From assembly GCF_004355225.1 (NCBI RefSeq), contig NZ_CP037933.1, forward strand, positions 2,976,001 through 3,040,000: a stretch of 64,000 bases of DNA. The letters run 5' to 3'. The position numbers and the translations under genes were made by a program. Positions 1 through 8,414 of the stretch are shown piece after piece. The stretch is from Flavobacterium nackdongense. Its GTDB lineage: Bacteria; Bacteroidota; Bacteroidia; Flavobacteriales; Flavobacteriaceae. The notes below the pieces were generated by a model. That model was given only the letters and a program-made list of their open reading frames with translations, was not told where the DNA came from and searched no databases. Positions within the stretch are counted from its first letter, which is position 1. Each line of letters opens with the position of its first letter.

Positions 1-190
1 TTTCTTCAAAAGTAATTGTTCCAGTTGGAGTGCCTTGATGGACTACAACTTTTAGACTTATATTTGAATTAGTCACTAAGTTATTGTTTTTAGTCCGAAT
101 AATAGCTTGGTAACTCATTTTTTCTGGTGCCTGCGCAAACACCGTAAGCGCAACGGTCATAAATAAAAGTAGGGTAAGAGGTAGTTTCAT
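1..190 (-). CDS. MSYQA-type secreted protein, N-terminal part only
   Basis: The reading frame opens with ATG at 190 and runs off the left edge, so only about 63 residues are visible. It starts with a signal peptide (MKLPLTLLLFMTVALTVFAQ) followed by APEKMSYQAIIR, the same mature N-terminus as the protein at 3868-4608; the two align through most of the visible part. This N-terminal domain is common in secreted Bacteroidota proteins, sometimes ahead of fibre-like regions; its function is not known to me. It begins 11 nt after the gene at 202-732 and is probably co-transcribed with it. Paralogy with the 3868 gene is seen directly; the rest is inference. Confidence 0.8.
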   Translation of the reverse strand, partial: MKLPLTLLLFMTVALTVFAQAPEKMSYQAIIRTKNNNLVTNSNISLKVVVHQGTPTGTITFEE

Positions 191-201
191 GTTTTACTAA
201 T

Positions 202-732
202 TTAGTTTTTAACTATTTTAAATGTTTTCAATATTTTATTCTCATTGTATACTTGTAAGAGGTAAATGGCGGAGCTCAGATTTGTTACATCAATTTGAGT
301 TTCACTTTGTGATATGGTTTCTTGTTTTATAAGCCTGCCTTGAAGATCGTACAGCTGATAAGCTTGCCGCGTACTTTGTGGTTCGTACCCATCCATATTT
401 ATGTTGATATAATCTGTTGTTGGATTAGGAAAAATAAATATTTCAGTTCTAGGTTGAATGCTATTTTCTTCAGAAGATAAAGTTGTAATTGCTTCTTCTT
501 GCTGAATACCTTGCGTTACATTGTATACAGACTCACCAATGTAGGTGTAGAATACTTGTCCTATTGAATAAGTGACTGAACCTGCGGTGCCTGCTGCATT
601 TTCGCCCGATGAAATAAAGGTTTCCATAGTATCATTGGTTATAGGCTGAGAAGTTTGACTAATCCCTTTCAAAGAAAAAAACAAGATCATCACAATGAAT
701 AGGTTTATGAGTTTGGGGTACAAATGTTTCAC
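202..732 (-). CDS. Secreted protein with T9SS type A sorting domain
   Basis: 176 residues. A signal peptide covers about residues 1-26 and ends in GISQ. Residues 40-75 contain a module (AGTAGSVTYSIGQVFYT) also present in the 1729-3582 protein. The last ~80 residues form a T9SS type A C-terminal domain: FPNPTTDYIN, then YDLQGRLIKQ, then a terminal KTFKIVKN strand. In Flavobacterium such domains direct export across the outer membrane and attachment to the surface. There is little sequence besides the shared module and the sorting domain, so it may be a small surface or structural protein. It is followed 11 nt later by the MSYQA-type gene. The domain call is firm; the role is unknown. Confidence 0.85.
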   Translation of the reverse strand: MKHLYPKLINLFIVMILFFSLKGISQTSQPITNDTMETFISSGENAAGTAGSVTYSIGQVFYTYIGESVYNVTQGIQQEEAITTLSSEENSIQPRTEIFIFPNPTTDYININMDGYEPQSTRQAYQLYDLQGRLIKQETISQSETQIDVTNLSSAIYLLQVYNENKILKTFKIVKN

Positions 733-1241
733 AATTTCTGAACTTTTAATTAATATGCAATAATATCAATTGCAATATTATTCAAAAACAAAATAAAATC
801 GACAAAATTTACAATAATTCCGATGAAATACATATAACAAATACTTTTAACATAATTAAACTTATAAAAACACTAAAAAAAATATTGTGAATAAGGTTTT
901 AAAAACAAAATATAATTATATATCAGAAAATACTTTAAAACTAAAAATAAATAGATGAAATATCTTATATTGTCGATGAAATGCGTTATTTTTGCAAATA
1001 AACGATATTTTATCTCAAGAATTGTGTGCCACTCCGTTTTTTATTTAATCTTTAATATACCTTAGATTTATATTTTTATTTCGTAATCAATGACGATAAA
1101 AAATACATAATCGACACCAATTTAATAGAATATATTATTTAGTTAACGCCTTGAATTACAACAAAAAAGCGTATTTACTAATAAAAAAATGTTAATTTTC
1201 TATTTAACTTTTTATCGGTTAGATACTAATTAGATCATTGG

Positions 1242-1436
1242 TTGGAATTGAGCAATTCAAAAATCATTTTTTACCAAAGTAATAATGATCAAATCAAACT
1301 TTGGGTAGGTCTAACTATTCTTTTTGAAATGCCTGTTCAGTATCGAGGTATTTGGAACGAACTTGCCTTTAAGCCCCATAGTTTTTTTGCGTCGGGATAC
1401 GCTTTAAAATCTGATTTTACCATTTTCTGTTATTAA
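1242..1436 (+). pseudogene. Possible relic of a RhuM-like gene start
   Basis: A 64-codon open frame starting with TTG. Its first 25 residues (SKIIFYQSNNDQIKLWV) faintly resemble the N-terminus of RhuM/DinD-type proteins, where a phrase such as IIFYQ-DG-K-IEV precedes a conserved block; the rest does not match anything I recognise. It could equally be chance in AT-rich DNA. Confidence 0.15.
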
Positions 1437-1444
1437 AAAATCCT

Positions 1445-1555
1445 TCAAAATTCTCTACTCATTAATTTTGATTTAAAACTCAATAAACGCTTCATTTCTC
1501 CGAAGGTAATTTCTTCATAATGCAAGAAGTAATTGTAGTCAAGACCTCGATTTCG
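1445..1555 (-). pseudogene. 36-codon coding-like fragment, family unknown
   Basis: An open stretch on the minus strand, immediately preceded by in-frame stops, reads DYNYFLHYEEITFGEMKRLL and ends after a further twelve residues at a TGA. The mix of aromatic, charged and hydrophobic residues looks protein-like, as the 3' end of a decayed gene would. No start codon or family match was identified. Confidence 0.2.
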
Positions 1556-1728
1556 CTATAACTATGATTTGTAAAAAAAGTTGCTAATCGATTGATTTAA
1601 AAAAACATATAAAGTTCGTAAACTTATATTTGTTAAAGCCAAGCGTTTGATTGTCGCATTTGAAATTTATGTTAATAAAATTGGTTTTATTCAGAGATTT
1701 TGCTAGTTTAGTAAAAATTTTAATAGAA

Positions 1729-3582
1729 ATGTATATAAAGAACCCTGTCATTGTGAAACATTTTATCTTACATAGTCAAAATATTAGTATTGTCCTCGCA
1801 TTGATTTTTTCTGTTAAAGTTACAAGTCAAATTAGCTCACCTCCCTCTTTCAGTTTGCAGGAAACTATTAATACAACTGGAAATAATTTAGCAGGTAGTT
1901 CTGGGTCAATTTCGTATTCAATTGGTCAAGTATTTTATACTGATATTGTACAGTCGGGAAAAAATGTGAGCCAAGGAGCTCAACATTATAATACGGATCA
2001 AACTGTTTGGAACGGTTCTACTTGGGATAACGGAGTACCAACAATAGCGACTGATGCTTTTATTAGTGGTAGTTATAATGTTTCTGATAATATTATCGCT
2101 AGCAGTCTTACAGTAGATAATGATGCCGTGGCGGTTATACCCTCTGGATTCAATGTAAATATAAATGAAACTATAAAGATAAGTTCAGGAAGTTTTACTC
2201 TTAAAAATAATTCCAATTTGATCCAAACATCTGAAGGGATAAACTTAGGAAGTATTAATGTGGAGCGCGAAAGCGCAAGTTTATTGAGACTTGATTACAC
2301 CTTGTGGTCATCACCAGTAAAAAATGAAACATTCTTTTTGCAGGCATTTTCCCCCGCAACTAGCACCAATAGATTTTATAAGTACAATACCTTTACAAAT
2401 TTTTATAATGTTATAAGCGATCCGGCGCTCACGCCATTTGAATTAGCCCAAGGTTATTTGGTTCGAATGCCAAATGATGCTTCGCAGGCTGTTAGATCTA
2501 AATACCTAGGGGTTTTTGCAGGAATCCCTAATAATGGTACTATTACGACTGCATTGGTGAATAATGGCGATGGAGAACGCTTTAATTTAGTTGGAAATCC
2601 CTATCCATCTCCCATCAATATTGCCCAGTTTATGGCTGATAATAGTGCTAATATTACTCCAACTTTATATTTTTGGAGGAAAACAAATGGTTCAAGTAGC
2701 GGAGCATATTGCACCTGGGCTGGAGGAGTATTTGTTAGCAATAATGAACCCGAAGCTACAGATCCTGGTGGAATTATTCAAACTGGTCAAGGATTTTTTG
2801 TAGAAGCATTAGGATCGGCAACCACCCTTGTTTTCAATAATGGACAAAGAATAGCAAATAACACCAATCAATTCTTTAAAACAAAATCTACTAATCGAAG
2901 TACCATTTGGCTTAATGCAACAAGCCCTGCGGGTGCTTTTGCGCAAATGGCAGTAAGTTATACCACTAACGCCACTTTGGGTGTAGATGCGTCAGATGGA
3001 AAATATTTTAACGATGGAGCAATTGCTTTAAATTCATTTTTAAATGATACGGACTATGCAATTCAAGGTAGGCCCATGCCATTTGACTTCACTGATGCCG
3101 TTCCATTAAGTTTTAAAACAACAAACTCAGGTCAATACACAATAGCAATTGACCACTTAGATGGCCTCTTTTCAAGCCTACCAGAGATTATCCTTAAAGA
3201 CAACGACAACGGCATAGAAACTAATTTAAAATTGAGCTCATACAATTTTATTGCCGCGGCTGGCATGACCAATACCAGGTTCTCACTGAAATACCAAAAA
3301 TCCTTGGGACTTGAAATTCCGAACCTGGATGAAAAAGATGTTTTAGTTTACTTAAACCAAGAAAAAATCAATGTTTTATCCAAATTGTCTACCATTACAA
3401 ATGTAAAAATTTATGATTTAAAAGGTAGATTATTGGCCGAAAAAGACAAAATAGATGCTAAAGAAATCAGTTTCGACGACTTAAAATTTGCGGAGCAAGT
3501 ATTGATTGTTAAAATTAGATTGGACAATGATCAGTTGATTAATAAAAAAGTAATTAATCAATCAAGCGTCAATAAAAATTAA
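1729..3582 (+). CDS. Large secreted protein with T9SS-type C-terminal region
   Basis: About 617 residues from the ATG at 1729, chosen because it gives a plausible signal peptide (roughly residues 1-35, ending near VTSQ); the frame is open further upstream from TTG 1651. The mature N-terminus repeats the AGSSGSISYSIGQVFYT module of the 202-732 protein. A long middle part with phrases such as YTLWSSPV and NLVGNPYPSPIN is typical of large flavobacterial surface proteins. The C-terminus has VKIYDLKGRLL, the core of a T9SS type A sorting domain. Probable cell-surface or secreted protein. It lies 285 nt upstream of an MSYQA-type gene (3868), mirroring the pair at 1-732. Confidence 0.8.
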   Translation: MYIKNPVIVKHFILHSQNISIVLALIFSVKVTSQISSPPSFSLQETINTTGNNLAGSSGSISYSIGQVFYTDIVQSGKNVSQGAQHYNTDQTVWNGSTWDNGVPTIATDAFISGSYNVSDNIIASSLTVDNDAVAVIPSGFNVNINETIKISSGSFTLKNNSNLIQTSEGINLGSINVERESASLLRLDYTLWSSPVKNETFFLQAFSPATSTNRFYKYNTFTNFYNVISDPALTPFELAQGYLVRMPNDASQAVRSKYLGVFAGIPNNGTITTALVNNGDGERFNLVGNPYPSPINIAQFMADNSANITPTLYFWRKTNGSSSGAYCTWAGGVFVSNNEPEATDPGGIIQTGQGFFVEALGSATTLVFNNGQRIANNTNQFFKTKSTNRSTIWLNATSPAGAFAQMAVSYTTNATLGVDASDGKYFNDGAIALNSFLNDTDYAIQGRPMPFDFTDAVPLSFKTTNSGQYTIAIDHLDGLFSSLPEIILKDNDNGIETNLKLSSYNFIAAAGMTNTRFSLKYQKSLGLEIPNLDEKDVLVYLNQEKINVLSKLSTITNVKIYDLKGRLLAEKDKIDAKEISFDDLKFAEQVLIVKIRLDNDQLINKKVINQSSVNKN

Positions 3583-3867
3583 TATACACACCGGCGCATA
3601 ATGTGTGACCTATCGTATTTGTAAGTTTATATATATTTATGGAATGTATGGTAATTGAACTTTTATAGTCAAAATATAAAAATTGTTTTGGTGTTGCTAT
3701 TGAATTTATTTTGGATACCAAATTGTATTTTCGTAATAAACTGAGAACAAATAGAGATTGAAATAAAATTAGTGAGGAAATTTAAATTAATTTGGAGTTT
3801 TTAAAAGCTGAATTAATTATTTGAATGATTAATAACAATTAAGTTTTAAAAATATTTAAAATAGAAA

Positions 3868-4608
3868 ATGATGAAAATTACACAAACTATTCTATTACTT
3901 TTAACTGTTACAATTACAGTTTTTGCGCAGGCTCCAGAAAAAATGAGTTATCAAGCTGTTATTCGCTCGCAAGACAATAAATTGGTAAAAAGTTCTCCTA
4001 TAGGTCTGCAAATTATTATACGCCAAGGAACAGCTTCGGGTACAAGTGTATACCAAGAATCCCATGTTGCAACAACAAATGCTAATGGACTAGTTAGTCT
4101 AGAAATTGGAACAGGGACGATCCAATCCGGAAATTTTAGTACTATTGCTTGGGAAAATGGACCTTATTTTATTGAGGTTCAGGCAGATGTTGCTGGAGGG
4201 ACAACTTATTCTATGAGTGGAACTACCCAGCTCTTAAGCGTACCTTATGCATTGCACGCTAAGTCAGCTGAAAGATTAGCAGGATCAAATGGAAACATTG
4301 TCTACCAACCAACAATAATTCCATTTACTGCCGATCGTGATATTCAAATTTCAGATATAAACAATACAATTGCATGTACAAATTCAGCTAGTTTAACATT
4401 AACTGCTGATTTTGCAGCAATGAAAATAGGGGATATAATAAATTTGGAGGCACATAATGGCGCAGTTTTGACTATCCTCACGCACGGTGGCACAACAATT
4501 AATTACAAAAGAAGCGGTGTTGCTACTTTCACTAGCGTTCTTGAAAATGTGAAGTTTGGGATTTTGAGAAAATCGGGGGATAATGACTATATAATTTCTG
4601 GACAATGA
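3868..4608 (+). CDS. MSYQA-type secreted protein
   Basis: 246 residues. Signal peptide MMKITQTILLLLTVTITVFA, cut before QAPEKMSYQAVIR. Residues 20-140 form the conserved domain found at the start of many secreted Bacteroidota proteins, ending with the characteristic LLSVPYALHAKSAE. The remaining ~100 residues are predicted beta-rich and unassigned. The stop overlaps the start of the next gene (ATGA at 4605-4608), so the two are probably translationally coupled. It is a paralogue of the truncated gene at 1-190. The preceding 285 nt contain no gene. Confidence 0.8.
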   Translation: MMKITQTILLLLTVTITVFAQAPEKMSYQAVIRSQDNKLVKSSPIGLQIIIRQGTASGTSVYQESHVATTNANGLVSLEIGTGTIQSGNFSTIAWENGPYFIEVQADVAGGTTYSMSGTTQLLSVPYALHAKSAERLAGSNGNIVYQPTIIPFTADRDIQISDINNTIACTNSASLTLTADFAAMKIGDIINLEAHNGAVLTILTHGGTTINYKRSGVATFTSVLENVKFGILRKSGDNDYIISGQ

Positions 4609-6785
4609 AATACCTAATTTATACGTTACTCTTTTCAACTGTAGTTTTTTCGCAAAATTACTACTATATTGCGGGGTCAGAAAACATCACAAATTCAGAT
4701 AAGAAGACCTCCTTTAATCAGTTTGAAGAAGTTTTATATTTCAATTCTTATTTACTTCCATTGTCTAGAAAAGCTGAATTACAAACCGCTTTAGACACCT
4801 ATGGTTCGGTAAGGCTCGAGGAGGGCGATTACCGAGAAGGAGGTGTGCCGAGCATAACGCTTAGAAGCAACATGAAGCTATATGGTCACCATACCTATAA
4901 TGTGGTCCCAGAAATTAACATTGCAGCGGGCTCTGAAAATGTACTTCTTTCCAGTGTCAAAGTTTGGTATGGTCTTAAATTTTTAAGTGGTGGTCCGATA
5001 TCCAAATGTGTTATCAGCCACATATCTGGAGGAGATATTTCAGCCACGAATGCTTCTATCGAAAATTGTACTTTTTTTAATATTATTGGAAGTAATCTCC
5101 ATATTGATAATACAGCTAGTGGCTATTTTAGAAATAATTATTTTGTAAAACACTGGGTTACTTCTTCTTATCCTCAATTATTTTTAAAAGGCAATGATGC
5201 TACCCCAAGTTACAATAACATTTGGGTCTGGTTGAATCTTTTAACAGCACATGGAGATGCAACTGATATCGATAATTTTGGCAATATTCATATAGTAGGA
5301 TTAGATGCTGAGGCCTGGAATTATGAAAATTTAGGTACTGGAAAAGCATTGTTACATATGCGGAATATGACCGATGTTAGATTAGTAGGGATGTCTGGAA
5401 ACGGTTATGCTTCTAATTCCCCCGCAGTTTTTGATATTGAGTCTGAATATCTAACAATGTTGGACAAAAGAATTTTTACTTCTATAGGACCTGCGAGTGT
5501 CACTAATGCCAATACACTTACCGTAAATTCAACTGCTAGTTCTCAAGATGGTTCATATACTGTTAATGGAGATAAGCCCGATACTAGGGTGTATTTTAAT
5601 GATAACCGCGTAACTTACAATGGGATAGAGCAATCGAATACAATTGCAGATCCTCTCGTCGCATCAAATATTAAAAATCATTTACTAGGTCTGCGCAGAA
5701 AACCTTGGTTGCGACCTGTTTTTCCCGAAATTGCAAATCCCGCAGGAATAAATTGGCAAGCCGAACGAGTTGGAAAACCAAGTAGTAGAGCCTATATTCA
5801 GGGACTTATAGATAGTAACGGCATCGCAAATCTACCTGAAGGTATTTTCTATATTGATGCGCCCTTATTAGTAAATAAAGAAGAAGGGATTATCGGCTCA
5901 GGAACAGGGAAGACCGTAATTATTGGTTTAACAGATGATTTTAATTTAATTAATGTAAGAGGAGCCGGAATAGGTTCTTTTACACTTAACTATTTAACAT
6001 TGCAGGGTGGAGATAAAGGAGTTCATATTACCTCAGACGGTTTCGACGTTTGGTTTCAGCCTAATGCTATAAACTTTAAATTTGTTGTCTTTAGGAATCA
6101 GGCTACCTACGGAATAGAAGTTGCACAGTTATACGGAATGGATAACTGTTTGTTCCAACAAGTACATTTTTTTAACATTCCGGTTGGATTTAAGCAAACC
6201 CCAGACCCCAACTATGGGGGCTTCGAAACAAATCATATGACCTACATTGATAAAACTGTATTTTACAAATGCCAAGCGGTAAATTGTGGAATAGGTTTTT
6301 CACTTAGGACAGCAAGGCCTGATAATTTAAATGCTTGGATAAATTGTAATTTTGATGGCAATACGAATTCTAGTTTAGATTTATTTAATCATAATGCTCC
6401 ATTGATTGCCAACTGCGATTTTAAAAATAGTACGGGAGAAATTGTTATTAATGCATTGTATGGCGTAGGAATTTATTCTTGCGATTTCTCTAACAATAGC
6501 ACAAATTCGATTCTTAATGGAGATGTAGCAACTATTGAGGGTTGTAATTTTCAAGACGAAATTCCTGTATTTGGATCAATAAATACCGCATATCTAATCG
6601 ACTCAAACATAGCCGGAAGCACAAGTAATATGAGTAATGGAATGCTAGTCAATAATTATTTTACTGCAAATCCATCATTTAATAAATTGTTAATCAACTT
6701 AAAATCAGGGGTTCCAACGGTGCTTATAGATGAAGCTTCAAATCCATATCCGCAATTATTAGTAACCGGTGATCGAAAAAAATAA
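4605..6785 (+). CDS. Secreted right-handed beta-helix protein
   Basis: 726 residues with a short signal peptide (MKYLIYTLLFSTVVFSQ). Two regions look like parallel beta-helix folds. Around residues 55-210 a motif resembling pectate-lyase-superfamily openings (LQTALDTYGSVRLEEGDY) is followed by short strands; around residues 395-720 the pattern recurs (IQGLIDSNGIANLPEGIFYI) with repeated N-C-F/L turns. Such folds occur in polysaccharide lyases, adhesins and phage tailspikes. I saw no catalytic residues to choose between these. There is no T9SS sorting domain at the C-terminus, which is odd beside its neighbour. It is coupled to the MSYQA-type gene by a 4-nt overlap. Confidence 0.75.
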   Translation: MKYLIYTLLFSTVVFSQNYYYIAGSENITNSDKKTSFNQFEEVLYFNSYLLPLSRKAELQTALDTYGSVRLEEGDYREGGVPSITLRSNMKLYGHHTYNVVPEINIAAGSENVLLSSVKVWYGLKFLSGGPISKCVISHISGGDISATNASIENCTFFNIIGSNLHIDNTASGYFRNNYFVKHWVTSSYPQLFLKGNDATPSYNNIWVWLNLLTAHGDATDIDNFGNIHIVGLDAEAWNYENLGTGKALLHMRNMTDVRLVGMSGNGYASNSPAVFDIESEYLTMLDKRIFTSIGPASVTNANTLTVNSTASSQDGSYTVNGDKPDTRVYFNDNRVTYNGIEQSNTIADPLVASNIKNHLLGLRRKPWLRPVFPEIANPAGINWQAERVGKPSSRAYIQGLIDSNGIANLPEGIFYIDAPLLVNKEEGIIGSGTGKTVIIGLTDDFNLINVRGAGIGSFTLNYLTLQGGDKGVHITSDGFDVWFQPNAINFKFVVFRNQATYGIEVAQLYGMDNCLFQQVHFFNIPVGFKQTPDPNYGGFETNHMTYIDKTVFYKCQAVNCGIGFSLRTARPDNLNAWINCNFDGNTNSSLDLFNHNAPLIANCDFKNSTGEIVINALYGVGIYSCDFSNNSTNSILNGDVATIEGCNFQDEIPVFGSINTAYLIDSNIAGSTSNMSNGMLVNNYFTANPSFNKLLINLKSGVPTVLIDEASNPYPQLLVTGDRKK

Positions 6786-6843
6786 AATTTTTGTAAATTA
6801 CTGTAGGCACAACACAAAAAATGCCGTGATTTATAAATTCTTT

Positions 6844-7296
6844 TTAATTATAAACCCGTAACACATTTCCATTTACTTCCACTCGATATTGTCTCAAAGG
6901 ATATTGTTTGCCCGCACTTTGACCTGAAAACATACTGTATTCGGCATTGTCACAAGCACAAACTACATGAGTTTTATCAATCTTTAATGGGTCTAAAGGA
7001 TCTAGTTTTTTAAAAGTCATAGTAGAGCACGAACTCAAAGCTTGATTTGGGCAAGCCGCGTCAAAGGAGTTGTAAGAAGTACCAGAAGTATTGAAAACAA
7101 AAATACCGCGAACGCCTACATTGGGAATGTAAACCCCATTACTCACAAATTTAAGATCCGAATATTGAGGTAAACTCAAATTGATTTCGGTGTTCACCTG
7201 ATAACTGGGTAGGTAGGGATTATTGTTGTTAGGAGAGTTGGTACTGCATCCAAAAAGAATAGGAAAGACAATCAAAAGGAGAATATATTTTTTCAT
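6844..7296 (-). CDS. Rieske-fold-like lipoprotein lacking cluster histidines
   Basis: 150 residues with a lipoprotein signal peptide (lipobox cysteine C17 after LFG). The second half follows the layout of a Rieske [2Fe-2S] domain: C82-P-N84, later VVCACDNAEY (C113, C115, D116), then a tail resembling PLRQYRVEVNGNVLRVY. In true Rieske proteins the ligands are C-x-H and C-x-x-H; here the histidines are replaced by N84 and D116, so a normal cluster is unlikely. It is divergent from greA. The fold assignment is by pattern only; the function is unknown. Confidence 0.65.
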   Translation of the reverse strand: MKKYILLLIVFPILFGCSTNSPNNNNPYLPSYQVNTEINLSLPQYSDLKFVSNGVYIPNVGVRGIFVFNTSGTSYNSFDAACPNQALSSCSTMTFKKLDPLDPLKIDKTHVVCACDNAEYSMFSGQSAGKQYPLRQYRVEVNGNVLRVYN

Positions 7297-7396
7297 TATC
7301 CAAATAAAGTATAAGAATTAGCCGTACAAAATTAATTTATTTAACTATCGAATCGATATGTTTAACGTATATTTATCGTTTAAATAAAAATAATAC

Positions 7397-7404
7397 TATC
7401 TTTG
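7397..7404 (+). promoter_or_regulatory. Promoter -7 element for greA (TATCTTTG)
   Basis: TATCTTTG matches the Bacteroidota TAnnTTTG consensus. It lies 56 nt before the greA ATG, and transcription should begin just ahead of the hairpin at 7412. No clear -33 TTG was found at the expected spacing. Confidence 0.6.
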
Positions 7405-7411
7405 TGCAAAG

Positions 7412-7436
7412 AAATCCCGTCCTGATGGGATTTTTT
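7412..7436 (+). promoter_or_regulatory. Hairpin with U-tract in the greA leader
   Basis: AAATCCC and GGGATTT form a 7-bp stem around an 8-nt loop, followed by a run of six T. The shape is that of an intrinsic terminator, yet it lies only about 10 nt after the -7 element and before the greA start, with no upstream gene on this strand to terminate. It may be a 5' stabilising or attenuating hairpin. Confidence 0.6.
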
Positions 7437-7460
7437 GTATTTTATATAAACGACGAAGTT

Positions 7461-7937
7461 ATGACTAAAGTATCTTATTACACTGCCGAAGGATTAAAAA
7501 AATTGAGAGACGAATTAGATCAATTAAAAAGTATCGAAAGACCCAAAGCGTCACAAGCCATTGCCGATGCCCGAGATAAAGGAGATTTATCCGAAAATGC
7601 CGAATACGATGCCGCCAAAGAAGCACAAGGGATGCTCGAAATGCGAATTGCCAAACTAGAGGAAATTCATTCGAATGCGAGACTTATCGACGAAACACAA
7701 TTGGATGTTTCTAAAGTGCTTGTTTTGTCGAATGTAAAAATCAAAAACCAAACCAATGGGATGGAAATGAAATATACCCTTGTAGCTGAAAGCGAAGCCG
7801 ATTTGAAAACAGGAAAACTTTCTGTTACCTCACCAATTGGAAGAGGATTGTTAGGTAAAAAAGTGGGAGAAGTAGCTGAAATTTCAGTACCAAACGGTGT
7901 TTTAAAATTTGAAATTCTCGAGGTGTCTAGAGACTAA
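7461..7937 (+). CDS. greA: Transcription elongation factor GreA
   Basis: 158 residues from ATG 7461; the frame extends upstream to 7404 but that part lies in the leader hairpin and does not match GreA. The protein has the N-terminal coiled-coil (SYYTAEGLKKLRDELDQLKS to about residue 75, with the conserved ARDKGDLSENAEYDAAKEAQ) and the C-terminal FKBP-like domain ending in FEILEVSRD. GreA binds the RNA polymerase secondary channel and triggers cleavage of backtracked RNA. The acidic tip D-x-x-E between the coiled-coil helices is present. It precedes a HIT-family gene in the same direction, as often in Flavobacteriia. Confidence 0.97.
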   Translation: MTKVSYYTAEGLKKLRDELDQLKSIERPKASQAIADARDKGDLSENAEYDAAKEAQGMLEMRIAKLEEIHSNARLIDETQLDVSKVLVLSNVKIKNQTNGMEMKYTLVAESEADLKTGKLSVTSPIGRGLLGKKVGEVAEISVPNGVLKFEILEVSRD

Positions 7938-7949
7938 AACATTTAATCA

Positions 7950-7995
7950 GTTAATTGTTTATTCGATTAACCGATTAACCAAATAAACAATTAAC
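7950..7995. repeat. Perfect 14-bp inverted repeat between greA and HIT gene
   Basis: GTTAATTGTTTATT (7950-7963) and AATAAACAATTAAC (7982-7995) are exact reverse complements around an 18-nt spacer that itself contains CGATTAAC twice. There is no T-run after the right arm, so it is not an obvious terminator. It belongs to a set of low-complexity palindromes seen across the window. Confidence 0.8.
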
Positions 7996-8005
7996 CTTTT
8001 CAACA

Positions 8006-8395
8006 ATGTCGAGCATTTTTACCAAAATCATCAACGGAGAAATACCCTGCTACAAAATAGCAGAAGACGCTAATTTTTTGGCTTTTTTGGATGTAAATCC
8101 TAATGCCAAAGGCCATACTTTATGTGTTCCAAAACAAGAAATAGATAAAATTTTCGATATTCAAGATGAACTATATCTAGGTTTGATGCAGTTTTCCAAA
8201 AAAATTGCCACCGCACTCGAAAAAACAGTTCCCTGTAATAGAATCGGAATGGCTGTCATAGGTCTCGAAGTGCCTCACGCCCACGTTCATTTGATTCCTT
8301 TGAACGAAATGGATGAAATGCGTTTTCAGAAAAAAGTTTCATTGACCCAGGAAGAATTTGAATCCTTAGCCAAAGAAATTCAAGCCAATTTGTAA
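8006..8395 (+). CDS. HIT family nucleotide-binding hydrolase
   Basis: 129 residues, the usual length of bacterial HIT proteins. The start SSIFTKIINGEIPCYKIAED is typical of the family. The catalytic histidine triad is present near residues 91-95 (HAHVHLIPL). Members bind purine nucleotides and hydrolyse phosphoramidates or dinucleoside polyphosphates in the cytoplasm. It lies 68 nt after greA and 19 nt before the next gene, so it may be part of a small operon. Family call is firm; the substrate is unknown. Confidence 0.93.
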   Translation: MSSIFTKIINGEIPCYKIAEDANFLAFLDVNPNAKGHTLCVPKQEIDKIFDIQDELYLGLMQFSKKIATALEKTVPCNRIGMAVIGLEVPHAHVHLIPLNEMDEMRFQKKVSLTQEEFESLAKEIQANL

Positions 8396-8414
8396 CTATT
8401 TTTTGCAGTCCAAA

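Larger units (their letters stand above)
733..1728. other. Long AT-rich divergent intergenic region
   Basis: About 1 kb between two divergent secreted-protein genes with no convincing intact gene. It is strongly AT-rich with many A and T runs. A TATTTTTG box at 987-994 on the + strand resembles a Bacteroidota -7 element but lies far from any start. Two short coding-like fragments (1242-1436 + and 1445-1555 -) are listed separately as possible relics. The length and composition fit a regulatory region for both flanking operons, but no operator could be defined. Confidence 0.6.
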
